The notes: generated by a model from the sequence alone, not told the origin. A stretch of DNA of 64,000 bases from Prevotella melaninogenica (GCF_018127925.1 NZ_CP072347.1:1383074-1447073), one strand, 5' to 3'. Positions 44,154 to 53,155 are shown, counted from the stretch's first letter. Program-made: numbers and translations.

Positions 44154-44276
44154 AGGCTATTACTGACAGATTGTTTTTACAATATTTGAGTATTGATTGC
44201 AAAATTACTAAAATATATTTTAAAACGCAAGCGTTCTGCTAAAAATATTAAAATAATATGCAACCATATCTCATTT

Positions 44277-45314
44277 TCATTCAGATAAGGAGCTAAACAC
44301 CTTACGACCCTTTACGTAGTATTGCCAAAGAAGAGCATATTTCTTACGCCCATCATTCGTACAAGAAGGGAGGTTTTCTCGATGTTTTACCACTCCATCA
44401 AGACGAATAGGTAATCTCTCAAACTCATGTCGCCACTTTTTAAAAGCCCTACGTGCTGAGAAGATTGCCTTAAATTCACCCCAATTATGATTCAGAATCA
44501 GCGTTTGAAATGCAGCCAAATAGTCTAAAAACCATCTTACGCGCATGACATGCTTCAATTCATCCTCTGGTAAGTTCTTCCATAACATGGTCAAGTTATT
44601 ACGGAAGTTCAGGAAGGTTTTACGTGGATTTGACTTAGGCAATGTGCCGCCTCCAACGTGATAAACATAGCTTTCAGGGAAACAGAAGATGCGCTTACCC
44701 ATCTGATGCAGACGCCAACAGAGGTCGATTTCTTCATTATGGGCAAAGAATCTGCCGTCCAATCCACCTGCTGCCCAATAGTCTCTGGCACGTATCATCA
44801 AGCAAGCACCTGTTGCCCAAAGTATCTCTTCACTGTTATCATACTGCCCATTATCATCCTCTACCGTGTCAAAGATGCGTCCACGGCAGAACGGATAGCC
44901 ATAACGATCAATGAAACCTCCCGATGCACCGGCATACTCAAAAGCATCAGGATTGGCAGCGGAGAGCAGTTTTGGCTGACAAGCTGCTATGTCCTCATGA
45001 GCGTCCATCTCCTCGATGAGGGGCGTTAGCCAGTGGTGTGTGACCTCAACATCACTGTTTAACAACACGTAATATTCGCTGTCTACCTGCTTTAGCGCAC
45101 GATTATAGCCTTCTGCAAAGCCGTAGTTTTCAGCTAATTCTATCACCCGAACATGTGGATAAGTTTCTTTCAACCAAGCAACAGAGTCATCTGTTGAAGC
45201 ATTGTCGGCTATGATAACCTCTGCCTCATCTCGTGAATAATTCAGCACAGAAGGGAGATATTGCTCCATCATGCTTCGTCCATTCCAGTTCAATATGACT
45301 ATCGCTACTTTCAT
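44277..45314 (-). CDS. Family 2 glycosyltransferase
   Basis: 345 residues. GT-A fold: VAIVILNWNGRSMMEQYLPS at the start, IIADNASTDDSV (nucleotide-sugar binding), LLNSDVEVTHHWL (DxD-like), FFAHNEEIDLCWRLHQMGKR (catalytic-base region), VYHVGGGTLPKSNP. It transfers a sugar from a nucleotide donor, most like rhamnosyl/dTDP-sugar-type GT2 enzymes of cell-surface polysaccharide synthesis. The start overlaps the mtaB stop by 4 bp (ATGA), so the two are coupled although functionally unrelated. Confidence 0.9.
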   Translation of the reverse strand: MKVAIVILNWNGRSMMEQYLPSVLNYSRDEAEVIIADNASTDDSVAWLKETYPHVRVIELAENYGFAEGYNRALKQVDSEYYVLLNSDVEVTHHWLTPLIEEMDAHEDIAACQPKLLSAANPDAFEYAGASGGFIDRYGYPFCRGRIFDTVEDDNGQYDNSEEILWATGACLMIRARDYWAAGGLDGRFFAHNEEIDLCWRLHQMGKRIFCFPESYVYHVGGGTLPKSNPRKTFLNFRNNLTMLWKNLPEDELKHVMRVRWFLDYLAAFQTLILNHNWGEFKAIFSARRAFKKWRHEFERLPIRLDGVVKHRENLPSCTNDGRKKYALLWQYYVKGRKVFSSLSE

Positions 45315-46660
45315 AAGAGTTCTGCCTTTAATGAACTTTGATCGAAATTAAACTCTCCCAATCGTACTCGGAGAATCTGGTTGTCATATTCTTCCTTTGC
45401 CTGATCAGGCGACAGTTCCACACGAATATAGTTATCTGTAAAGCCGTGCATAGCCTTTCCGCGTGCCGCTTTCTCAAAGAGGACGTCTGCCTCCTGCCCT
45501 ATATGCGCTGCATAGAAGGCACGTGTCTTCTCGTCAGAGAGCTTCAATAGCTTATGCGCACGGTGCTTCTTCTCACGGTCATCTACCACATAAGGAATTG
45601 ACAATGCCGCAGTTCCTGGACGTTCTGAATAAGGGAAGACATGGAGTTGGGTGACTGGAAGGGAGTCGAGGAAGTTATAACAATCCTCAAAATACTCTGG
45701 TCGCTCGCCACGAGAACCTACCATCACATCCACACCGATAAACGCATCGGGCATCTTTTCCTTAATAAGTTTTATCTTACGGGCGAAGAGTGCCGTGTCA
45801 TAACGACGGTGCATCAACTCCAACACCTCATCAGAACCACTCTGAAGTGGGATATGGAAATGTGGCATAAACGCTCGTGACTCTGCACAATACGCTATCA
45901 ACTCATCATCTATCAAGTCGGGTTCCAGCGAACTAATACGGAAACGCTGTATTCCCTCTACCTTATCTAATGCTTTTACGAGGTCTAAGAAACTCTCACC
46001 TGTGGTCTTACCGAAGTCACCTATATTCACTCCCGTCAATACAATCTCCTTTCCACCCTCTCTTGCAGCCTCTTCTGCCTGCGCAACAAGTGACTGAATA
46101 GTCGGGTTACGTGAGAATCCACGAGCAAAAGGAATCGTACAATAAGTGCAAAAGTAATTACATCCGTCTTGCACCTTTAGGAAGTAGCGTGTACGATTAC
46201 CACGTGAGCAACTTGCTTGGAAACTTTTAATATCCTTCGTCTTAACAGAGTGATACTCTCCCTCTGACGCCTCTTCTTTAGCTGTATCGACCTTGTTCCA
46301 AGCATCACTAAGATACTGTACGAGGTCGGCTTTCTCATTACTACCCAACACAAGGTCAACACCTTCTATCTTCGCTACCGTTGCACTCTCAAGCTGAGCA
46401 TAGCAACCTGTCACGATTACGAAAGCACCTGGGTTCTGGCGAACCATACGATGGATGATCTGACGGCACTTATGGTCAGCAACCTCAGTAACCGAACAGG
46501 TATTAATCAGACATATGTCTGCCTGCTCAGTCTTCTTCGCTTCACGCACGCCCATATTATATAAGGTACGCGCGAAGGTACTTGTCTCTGAGAAGTTGAG
46601 CTTACAACCCAACGTATAGAACTTGGCTGTCTTGCCTTGAAATGCTGCTGTATCTATCAT
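45311..46660 (-). CDS. mtaB: tRNA t6A37 methylthiotransferase MtaB
   Basis: 449 residues from the ATG at 46660; an upstream in-frame ATG at 46699 precedes the -7 box and is unlikely. Adds a methylthio group to t6A37 of tRNA. N-terminal MTTase domain with KFYTLGCKLNFSET and further Cys in NTCSVTEVADHKC and VTGCYAQL, radical SAM domain with CNYFCTYCTIPFARG, and a C-terminal TRAM domain. Length is normal. The promoter lies so close that the transcript would start a few bases before the ATG. The GT2 gene follows with a 4-bp overlap. Confidence 0.93.
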   Translation of the reverse strand: MIDTAAFQGKTAKFYTLGCKLNFSETSTFARTLYNMGVREAKKTEQADICLINTCSVTEVADHKCRQIIHRMVRQNPGAFVIVTGCYAQLESATVAKIEGVDLVLGSNEKADLVQYLSDAWNKVDTAKEEASEGEYHSVKTKDIKSFQASCSRGNRTRYFLKVQDGCNYFCTYCTIPFARGFSRNPTIQSLVAQAEEAAREGGKEIVLTGVNIGDFGKTTGESFLDLVKALDKVEGIQRFRISSLEPDLIDDELIAYCAESRAFMPHFHIPLQSGSDEVLELMHRRYDTALFARKIKLIKEKMPDAFIGVDVMVGSRGERPEYFEDCYNFLDSLPVTQLHVFPYSERPGTAALSIPYVVDDREKKHRAHKLLKLSDEKTRAFYAAHIGQEADVLFEKAARGKAMHGFTDNYIRVELSPDQAKEEYDNQILRVRLGEFNFDQSSLKAELL

Positions 46661-46668
46661 ATAACTTG

Positions 46669-46700
46669 CAAAGTTACAGTAAAATGAAGACAAAACCAAA
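46669..46700 (-). promoter_or_regulatory. Promoter of mtaB (near-leaderless)
   Basis: Minus strand TTTG (46700-46697), exactly 20 bp, TAACTTTG (46676-46669). The start of transcription should fall about 3-6 bases before the ATG at 46660, leaving almost no leader. Confidence 0.7.
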
Positions 46701-46920
46701 GAAATAACCCCGTTTACACATCAGAAAAAACAAGAAAAAGACAGAAAATAAGATTTTACACGCTAAAACAAGGCTTTAAAGCCGCTAAAAAGAAAGGGTT
46801 TTTAAATTGTGCAGGCACACATCAAAACCTTTAACATTTATTTAATATTCATATCCTATTGATTATCAATAGCTTACGAATTTGTTACAAAAGAAGAACA
46901 AAAAAAGTTCTAAAAATATT

Positions 46921-46950
46921 ATTGCCATATAAAAAAAATACTTACCTTTG
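46921..46950 (+). promoter_or_regulatory. Promoter of the small lipoprotein
   Basis: ATTG (46921-46924), 18 bp, TACCTTTG (46943-46950). The ATG at 47002 follows after about 45 nt of leader. The rest of 46661-47001 is A/T-rich with no gene. Confidence 0.6.
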
Positions 46951-47001
46951 CATCGTTTTAACAAACAAATGATTGTTTTACAGATTTAAAAAGCAAAGAA
47001 A

Positions 47002-47187
47002 ATGAAGAAATTAGTTTTAATGTTCGTAGCTATCGCAGCTATCTCTTTCGCATCTTGTGGTGGTAACTCTAAGCCAGCTCAGAACGCTGACTCTACAGCT
47101 GACTCAATGGCTGCTGATTCAATGGTAGATAGCGTACACGCTGATTCAGTTGCTGCTGATTCAGTTGCTGCTGACTCTGTTAAGTAA
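47002..47187 (+). CDS. Small lipoprotein with Ala-Asp-Ser repeats
   Basis: 61 residues. Lipoprotein signal MKKLVLMFVAIAAISFASC (lipid Cys 19). The mature part is only about 42 residues and consists mostly of repeats of the form A/V-D-S-x-A (ADSTADSMAADS, then repeated HADSVAADSV), so it is acidic and probably disordered. It has a well-formed promoter and a strong terminator, suggesting it is expressed and abundant. Function unknown; it could be an envelope spacer. Confidence 0.8.
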   Translation: MKKLVLMFVAIAAISFASCGGNSKPAQNADSTADSMAADSMVDSVHADSVAADSVAADSVK

Positions 47188-47219
47188 TCAGAGAACGAAC
47201 AGAAAAAGAGAGAAATTGG

Positions 47220-47246
47220 CCGCAGGACATTGTCCTGCGGTTTTTT
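47220..47246 (+). terminator. Terminator of the small lipoprotein gene
   Basis: CCGCAGGAC (47220-47228), loop ATT, GTCCTGCGG (47232-47240), then six T: a textbook intrinsic terminator 33 bp past the stop. Confidence 0.95.
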
Positions 47247-47462
47247 CGTTTATAGACATGAGGAAATTCAGACGAAGAGCACCACTATTACTGTAGACAA
47301 GATGACTAAACCACTTTGAGACAAAGTAAGATTAAGACAGGGTAACAGAAGAACAAAGACAGGATAAAATAAAGACAAAGTAACTCTAAGTTTGCAGCAA
47401 GAAACTTAAAGAGGGTATAAAAATCCTTTAGAAAATAAGGTTGATTCATTACCTTTGTTGTC

Positions 47463-47641
47463 AAAAGGAAGAACCAGCCTACAGGATAGGGAAACTTTAA
47501 AGTAACAAGGAATTCAAATCCAGCTTTTGCTTTAGTCCATCCTGTATAGTTGCAAAGACCTGATAGAAAGTCTAGGCTGCGAGCCTATTTAGAGTTTTGA
47601 GTCCAACAACTATTGGCTAGCCTTCCATAAAATGCAAAGTT
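47463..47641 (+). ncRNA. Candidate bridge RNA of the IS110 element
   Basis: About 180 nt precede the transposase ATG, behind a promoter (TTTA 47427-47430, 19 bp, TACCTTTG 47450-47457). Two stem-loops are visible. The first has ACAGGAT/ATCCTGT (47481-47487 / 47539-47545) around 51 nt. The second has ATAGTTG/CAACTAT (47546-47552 / 47607-47613), GAC/GTC (47557-47559 / 47601-47603), a 13 + 13 nt internal loop, and apical TAGGCT-GCG-AGCCTA (47573-47587). Size and shape resemble the known IS110/IS621 bridge RNA. Folding was done by eye. Confidence 0.55.
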
Positions 47642-48676
47642 ATGAAGAAAGTTTTAATTGGCATTGATTTCTCAAAAGAAAAATTCGATGTAGCTATCAT
47701 CGTTAAGTCCACATCTATGCAAGCGCATGCAGAGTTCGACAATAAAGTGAGTGGTTATCGTAAGATGATCAAGTGGATTAAGTCTGTGGTTGAGGAAAAA
47801 ACATGCTCCTCTTGGTTGTTCTGTGGCGAAACTACGAGTGGATACAGCTGTATGATGAGTGACTGGCTATATGCTCAGGGGTATGACGTGTGGATAGAGA
47901 ATGCACTAACCATCAAACGCACATTCCCTTTGAAGCGTATAAAGAATGATGCTGTTGACGCATTTATGATTGCTGAGTATGCTCTCCGCTTTGAGGATAA
48001 GGCGCAGTTATATGAACCCTTAAGCCCTGCTTTGAGTGGATTACGGGAACTTTTCTTGTATCGTCATCACCTTGTACGCCACAGGTGCAGCTTTCAAGTA
48101 AGACGAATTGAGAAACGTTTTACACAAGAGAAATCGCCTATCAAGAATACTATATCTCAGAGTGCCAGACATATCATTACAGAGATAAATAAGGAAATAG
48201 CCAAGTGTGATGAAAAGATAAAGGAGTATATCGAATCAGATGACCAACTCTATAGTATCTTTGCCATTGTCACATCTATGCCAGGTATTGGAACTATCAA
48301 CGCTGTCAGTTTAATGGTATATACTAACAACTTTACTAAGTTCGCTTACAACCCAAGAAAGATTGCTTGCTACTATGGTATAGCACCTTTTGGACGTGAT
48401 TCTGGCACAAGCGTACACACTGATCCACGAGTGGGCTTTATAGCTAATAAGATGCTTAAATCGCTCCTCACACAGGCTGCATTAGCCGCTGTACGAACTT
48501 GTCCACAGATTACAAAGTATTATCAAAGGCTTATAGAACGAGGAAAGAAACCTATGGTTGCACTGAATAATGTCAAGAATAAGATGATTGCCATTATAAC
48601 AGCAATGGTCAGAAATGGTTGCATGTATCAATCTGACAACATCTGCGTGGCAACGCCAAGTGTAAATGTTAAATAA
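47642..48676 (+). CDS. IS110-family transposase (recombinase)
   Basis: 344 residues. N-terminal RuvC-like DEDD domain: MKKVLIGIDFSKEKFDVAII (first Asp), CGETTSGYSCMMSDWL (Glu), KNDAVDAFMIAEYA (Asp pair). C-terminal Transposase_20 domain with SMPGIGTINAVSLMVY and YYGIAPFGRDSGTSV, where the SxG-type catalytic Ser lies. The gene is uninterrupted, so the element may be active. Recombination by this family is guided by an RNA from the non-coding end, here expected upstream of the gene. Confidence 0.93.
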   Translation: MKKVLIGIDFSKEKFDVAIIVKSTSMQAHAEFDNKVSGYRKMIKWIKSVVEEKTCSSWLFCGETTSGYSCMMSDWLYAQGYDVWIENALTIKRTFPLKRIKNDAVDAFMIAEYALRFEDKAQLYEPLSPALSGLRELFLYRHHLVRHRCSFQVRRIEKRFTQEKSPIKNTISQSARHIITEINKEIAKCDEKIKEYIESDDQLYSIFAIVTSMPGIGTINAVSLMVYTNNFTKFAYNPRKIACYYGIAPFGRDSGTSVHTDPRVGFIANKMLKSLLTQAALAAVRTCPQITKYYQRLIERGKKPMVALNNVKNKMIAIITAMVRNGCMYQSDNICVATPSVNVK

Positions 48677-48834
48677 ATAGTTAAAATAAGAAATATTGGA
48701 GGTTTTTGACATAGAAAGCAGAAGAACAGAAGACAGGATAATGCAAGACAGAATAAGATAAAGACAAAGTAAAAGAACGAATGTTTACAGAGGAATAATT
48801 TGTCCTATATTTTCACATCCCACTTTCTAAAACA

Positions 48835-48940
48835 TGCTCTTTTGGCTTCTTAAAGACGCCCAATTGGCTTGCAAAAGATGCCCTTTAAGTCCCTTACTAA
48901 CGCCCTTTTGAAGTCCAACTAAGCACCTTTTGAAAAGCAG
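48835..48940. repeat. Family-C intergenic repeat
   Basis: Third copy: AAAGACGCCCAATTGG..., AAAAGATGCCCTTTAAGT, CTTACTAACGCCCTTTTGAA, AACTAAGCACCTTTTGAA. No gene lies between the IS and uvrB (48720-49270) apart from this and the family-A copies that follow. Confidence 0.65.
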
Positions 48941-49132
48941 TTTTATAACCCACTGATTTACTGATGATTGCAAACCTACTTCTTACACGTATTTTTCACC
49001 TATATTAGGGACCCTTTACCTAAAATATTGTAATGATTTTTCAAACCCTCGTAGCAACTTTTTCACCATGACCCAAACGAACTAAACAAACATTTTTTCG
49101 CCCTTCTCTTACCCCTCTTTTTACATTTAATA

Positions 49133-49270
49133 TCTGGGGTATCACGCATTTTACTCGCCTCTCCGCTCGGAGAGAGGCTGGGGATGAGGCTACCATCTTT
49201 TACATTTAAGACTTCGGGGGTATCTCGCTAATCACTCCCCTCTCCACTCGGAGAGGGGCTGGGGGTGAGG
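49133..49270. repeat. Two tandem family-A repeats at the uvrB 3' end
   Basis: GGGGTATCACGCATTTTACTC...GGAGAGAGGCTGGGGATGAGGCT and, directly after, GGGGGTATCTCGCTAATCAC...GGGGGTGAGGCT, each with an internal G/C-rich hairpin (CTCTCC...GGAGAG). The second copy ends at the stop codon of uvrB. Confidence 0.7.
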
Positions 49271-51316
49271 CTATTTCCCTTCCAACTCCTTCTGCAAACG
49301 TATTATCTCATCACGATACTGCGCTGCCTGTAGGAAGTCGAGGTCTTTTGCTGCCTGCTTCATGAGGATAGTTGTATTAGCAATACTCTTCTCCAACTGT
49401 GCTTTACTCATCTTCGCAACAATTGGGTCAGCAGCAAAGAGAACACCGTTATTGGGTTCAACGTATGCCTGTCCGACATTCTTACCGATAGAAGCGGTCT
49501 GTGCAGTAAGATTCGATTCACCACCCACTGGCAGTGTACCCTTGATAGCCTTGACAATCTGTGTCGGAGTAATATGATGCTCCTCATTATATTTCAGCTG
49601 CTTCGTACGTCTACGCATCGTCTCATCGATGGTCTTCTGCATACTCTCTGTGATGTTATCGGCATACATAATCACCTTTCCATTCACGTTACGAGCCGCA
49701 CGTCCTGCCGTCTGTGTCAAACTTCTATGACTGCGGAGGAAACCTTCTTTATCGGCATCAAGGATAGCAACCAATGAAACCTCTGGTAAGTCTAATCCCT
49801 CACGCAAGAGATTGACACCCACAAGGACATCATAGATACCCGCACGGAGGTCGTTGATAATCTTAATACGGTCCAAACTGGCAACATCACTGTGGATATA
49901 AGCCGTACGGATATCATGGTTCAGCAGGTATTCGGTCAACTCCTCCGCCATTCGTTTGGTCAGTGTCGTCACCAACACACGCTCTTCCTTCTCTGCACGG
50001 ATAACGATTTCGTTCATCAAGTCGTCAATCTGATTCTCCGATGGACGCACCTCTATCTCTGGGTCGAGCAAACCAGTAGGACGGATAAGTTGTTCAACTA
50101 CAACACCTTCTGATTCAGCCAACTCGAAGTCAGCTGGGGTAGCCGAAACATAGATAATCTGATGAATCAAATCATGGAACTCTTCAAAACGCAGCGGACG
50201 GTTGTCAAAGGCTGCAGGAAGTCGGAAACCATACTCCACAAGATTCTTTTTTCGGGCACGGTCGCCACCATACATCGCTGAAATCTGCGGTACACTCACA
50301 TGACTCTCATCTATCACCATCAAGTAATCTTCTGGGAAAAAGTCTAACAAACAGTAAGGGCGCATTCCCGCCTCTCTACCATCAAAGTAGCGTGAATAGT
50401 TCTCAATACCAGAGCAATGACCGAGTTCCTTAATCATCTCAATGTCATACTCCACACGTTCCTTGATACGTTGTGCCTTAATGTTATCCCCTATCTCGGT
50501 GAAAAAATTAACCTGCTTCACCAAGTCGTCTTGTATCTGACGAATGGCTCCTTCGGTCTGTTCCTTTGACGTAACAAAGAGATTGGCTGGGTAAATCTCG
50601 TAAGCATCGAAGGTCGCAAGGCGATGGAAATCAACAGCATCCACCTCTTCGATAGAGTCTATCTCATCATCCCACCACGTAATACGCAAGACATTGTCGT
50701 TATAAGCCATCGCAATATCCACCGTATCGCCCTTCACACGGAAGTTTCCACGCTGTAGTTCGATGTCATTGCGCATATAAAGTGCATCGACCAAGCGTCT
50801 TAAAAAATCATTACGATCAATGACTTGTCCTTTCTTGATAGAAATGACATTTTCCTTCATGGCTATTGGTGCTCCCATACCATAGATACACGAAACGGAA
50901 GACACGACAATAACATCCTTACGACCTGACAACAAAGAAGATACAGCCGACAAACGCAACTTATCAATCTCGTCATTAATCGCAAGATCTTTCTCAATAT
51001 AGGTATCCGTCACAGGCATGTAAGCCTCTGGCTGATAATAATCATAATAAGAGACATAATACTCCACGGCGTTATCGGGGAAGAAAGCCTTCATCTCTTC
51101 ATAAAGCTGTGCAGCCAAAGTCTTGTTATGCGACAAGATAAGTGTGGGTTTATTGACATTGGCAATCACGTTCGCAACCGTAAACGTCTTACCCGAACCT
51201 GTCACACCCAAGAGTACTTGACTTTTATCGCCACGCTCTAATCCGTCTGTAAGTTCTTTGATTGCCTCTGGCTGGTCGCCCGTTGGTTTATATTTCGATG
51301 TTAATTTGAAGTTCAT
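49271..51316 (-). CDS. uvrB: UvrABC excinuclease subunit B
   Basis: Damage-verifying helicase-like subunit of nucleotide excision repair. 681 residues with Walker A GVTGSGKTFT (about 39-48), the damage-probing beta-hairpin VSYYDYYQPEAY, helicase motifs (LLDFFPEDYLMVIDESH; TAGRAARN near motif VI) and a C-terminal UVR domain (MKQAAKDLDFLQAAQYRDEI) that contacts UvrA/UvrC. Length and motifs are normal. Single gene with a -7 box (TATCTTTG, 51357-51350) 34 bp upstream. Confidence 0.98.
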   Translation of the reverse strand: MNFKLTSKYKPTGDQPEAIKELTDGLERGDKSQVLLGVTGSGKTFTVANVIANVNKPTLILSHNKTLAAQLYEEMKAFFPDNAVEYYVSYYDYYQPEAYMPVTDTYIEKDLAINDEIDKLRLSAVSSLLSGRKDVIVVSSVSCIYGMGAPIAMKENVISIKKGQVIDRNDFLRRLVDALYMRNDIELQRGNFRVKGDTVDIAMAYNDNVLRITWWDDEIDSIEEVDAVDFHRLATFDAYEIYPANLFVTSKEQTEGAIRQIQDDLVKQVNFFTEIGDNIKAQRIKERVEYDIEMIKELGHCSGIENYSRYFDGREAGMRPYCLLDFFPEDYLMVIDESHVSVPQISAMYGGDRARKKNLVEYGFRLPAAFDNRPLRFEEFHDLIHQIIYVSATPADFELAESEGVVVEQLIRPTGLLDPEIEVRPSENQIDDLMNEIVIRAEKEERVLVTTLTKRMAEELTEYLLNHDIRTAYIHSDVASLDRIKIINDLRAGIYDVLVGVNLLREGLDLPEVSLVAILDADKEGFLRSHRSLTQTAGRAARNVNGKVIMYADNITESMQKTIDETMRRRTKQLKYNEEHHITPTQIVKAIKGTLPVGGESNLTAQTASIGKNVGQAYVEPNNGVLFAADPIVAKMSKAQLEKSIANTTILMKQAAKDLDFLQAAQYRDEIIRLQKELEGK

Positions 51317-51416
51317 TTTCTACACGTCAAGTGAATCAATCTTTGATTGCAAAGATACAAAAAAGCGCTGATAGTATATAATTAATAGTGATTTTTTGCT
51401 AAAAATGCAAACCACC

Positions 51417-51448
51417 TTTGCGTATTTATAGAATAATATGTAACTTTG
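51417..51448 (+). promoter_or_regulatory. Promoter of bamD operon
   Basis: TTTG (51417-51420), exactly 20 bp, TAACTTTG (51441-51448): a consensus promoter. The start of transcription falls just before the ATG at 51466, which supports that start over the in-frame upstream ATG at 51418. Confidence 0.8.
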
Positions 51449-51465
51449 CACTTCAAAGTCAAATT

Positions 51466-52305
51466 ATGAAGAAAAGAATTCTTATTGGTCTTTGTGCCGT
51501 TTTACTGTTGACAAGTTGCGCACACGAATATAATCAAGTCTACAAGACAACTAACAACGATTATAAATACGAATTTGCAAAGGAATGCTTTGCAAAGGGA
51601 AAGTATGGCTTTGCTGTGCCCCTTTTGCAAGACCTTGTGACTATCGAGAAAGGTACTGACAACGCACAGGAATGTCTCTATATGCTCGCTATGGCAGAGT
51701 ATTGCTTGAAGGATTATCAAGCTGCTTCAGAAACATTTAAGAAGTATTACCAGACTTACCCACGTGGCCAGTATGCTGAAATGGCATCCTTCTACATTGG
51801 GCAGAGTCTCTTTGAAGGAACCCCTGAGCCACGTCTTGACCAGACTCCTACCGTCGCAGCCATCGCAGCTTTCCAAGAGTATTTGGACATCTTCCCAAAT
51901 GGTAAGATGAAAGAAACTGCTCAGCAACGCCTCTTTGCATTGCAGGATAAGCTTGTCCGTAAGGAGTATCTCAATGCAAAGTTATATTATAACCTTGGCT
52001 CTTACTTTGGTAACAGCATCCGCACCGTTGACAACAACGGTGGTAACAACTACGAGGCTTGCATCATCACTGCACAAAACGCTTTGAACGATTATCCTTA
52101 TAGCGACTTACGCGAGGACTTTGCTATCCTCATTATGAAGAGTAAGTTTGAATTAGCTCAAATGAGTGTTGAGGAGAAGAAGGTACAACGTTTCCAGGAT
52201 GCAGAAGACGAGTGCTACGGATTTATCAACGAGTACCCAGATTCAAAGGAACGCAAAACAGCTGAGGATTACATCAAGAAGTGTAAGCAATATACAAAAG
52301 ATTAA
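51466..52305 (+). CDS. bamD: Outer-membrane assembly lipoprotein BamD
   Basis: 279 residues. Lipoprotein signal MKKRILIGLCAVLLLTSC (lipid Cys 18), then TPR-type helix pairs: FAKGKYGFAVPLLQDL, CLYMLAMAEYCLKDYQAASETFKKYYQTYP, GQYAEMASFYIGQSLF and GKMKETAQQRLFAL, as in the BAM complex lipoprotein that helps insert beta-barrels into the outer membrane. The start is fixed by the consensus promoter 18 bp upstream. Followed by the omega-like gene (34 bp) and the DUF4293 gene, a common Bacteroidota order. Confidence 0.9.
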   Translation: MKKRILIGLCAVLLLTSCAHEYNQVYKTTNNDYKYEFAKECFAKGKYGFAVPLLQDLVTIEKGTDNAQECLYMLAMAEYCLKDYQAASETFKKYYQTYPRGQYAEMASFYIGQSLFEGTPEPRLDQTPTVAAIAAFQEYLDIFPNGKMKETAQQRLFALQDKLVRKEYLNAKLYYNLGSYFGNSIRTVDNNGGNNYEACIITAQNALNDYPYSDLREDFAILIMKSKFELAQMSVEEKKVQRFQDAEDECYGFINEYPDSKERKTAEDYIKKCKQYTKD

Positions 52306-52339
52306 AGAATAACAGACTTATAAAATATAGACAATTAGA

Positions 52340-52681
52340 ATGGATTACAAGAAGTCAAAAGCACCGTCAAATACGGTAACCCGAGATGTTCAGGAACTTT
52401 GGAAAGATACTGGTAACATCTATGAGAGTGTTGCTATCATAGCAAAGAGAGCAAACCAAATCTCGGTTGAAATTAAGCAGGACTTGAGTAAGAAACTTGC
52501 TGAGTTTGCTTCTTATAACGATTCTCTTGACGAGGTATTCGAGAACCGTGAGCAGATTGAGATTAGCCGTTACTACGAGAAACTGCCAAAGCCAACATTG
52601 TTAGCTACTCAGGAGTTCATCGATGGTGACGTTTATTGGCGCGATCCTTCTAAGGATGCTCTGAACGAGGAAGAAGATTAA
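52340..52681 (+). CDS. rpoZ: RNA polymerase Rpb6/omega-like subunit
   Basis: 113 residues. Contains TRDVQELWKDTGNIYESVAIIAKRANQIS, the conserved Rpb6/omega region that wraps the beta-prime C-terminus and helps assemble RNA polymerase, and an acidic C-terminal tail (SKDALNEEED). Bacteroidota carry this Rpb6-type omega with a diverged sequence. It is between bamD and the DUF4293 gene, 3 bp from the latter. Confidence 0.88.
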   Translation: MDYKKSKAPSNTVTRDVQELWKDTGNIYESVAIIAKRANQISVEIKQDLSKKLAEFASYNDSLDEVFENREQIEISRYYEKLPKPTLLATQEFIDGDVYWRDPSKDALNEEED

Positions 52682-52684
52682 ATT

Positions 52685-53137
52685 ATGATACAGAGGAAAC
52701 AAACTGTATTCCTGTTTCTTGCATTGCTTACTACCATTGCGTGCCTCTGCCTACCTGTAGGTGGCTTTGAACCAAAGGGTATGGGTGCTGAGAGCATGTT
52801 AATGAATCTCTGGATAAGTGATGCTAACGGTGGTAAGGACTTTAACGTATGGGCGTTGTTTGCTATTCTTTTAGTAACTTGTCCTATCAACCTCTTCGCC
52901 ATCTTCGACTATCATAACCGCAAGCGTCAGGCTCGTTTCTGTACGTTCTCCATGTTAATGATTATTGGTTGGTATGTGGTTTATGGTGTGTTCAGCCAAG
53001 TATTGATGACTGGCTTCGACTTCCACATTAAGTTTGCAGCCTGTCTTCCACTCGTAGCTTTCATCCTCTTGTGGCTTGCACGCCACTCTATCCTTGCTGA
53101 TGAAGCCTTAGTAAGAGCAGCTGACAGAATCAGATAA
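52685..53137 (+). CDS. DUF4293 membrane protein
   Basis: 150 residues with four hydrophobic helices (about 9-27, 55-76, 88-107, 118-137). The start MIQRKQTVFLFLALLTTIA and WALFAILLVTCPINLFAIFDYHNRKRQAR are characteristic of DUF4293. Function is unknown, but it regularly follows omega in Bacteroidota. It starts 3 bp after the omega-like stop and is followed by a strong terminator. Confidence 0.9.
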   Translation: MIQRKQTVFLFLALLTTIACLCLPVGGFEPKGMGAESMLMNLWISDANGGKDFNVWALFAILLVTCPINLFAIFDYHNRKRQARFCTFSMLMIIGWYVVYGVFSQVLMTGFDFHIKFAACLPLVAFILLWLARHSILADEALVRAADRIR

Positions 53138-53155
53138 AACAAAAGATTCCAATAT

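Larger units (their letters stand above)
47400..48719 (+). mobile_element. IS110-family insertion sequence
   Basis: The transposase gene (47642-48676) has long non-coding DNA upstream as in the IS110 group, and no terminal inverted repeats are seen, as usual for this family. The ends are approximate: purine-rich flanks at about 47347-47391 and 48720-48772 share AGAAGAACA and GACAGGATAA pieces, and the element should lie between them. No target duplication is evident. Confidence 0.75.
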
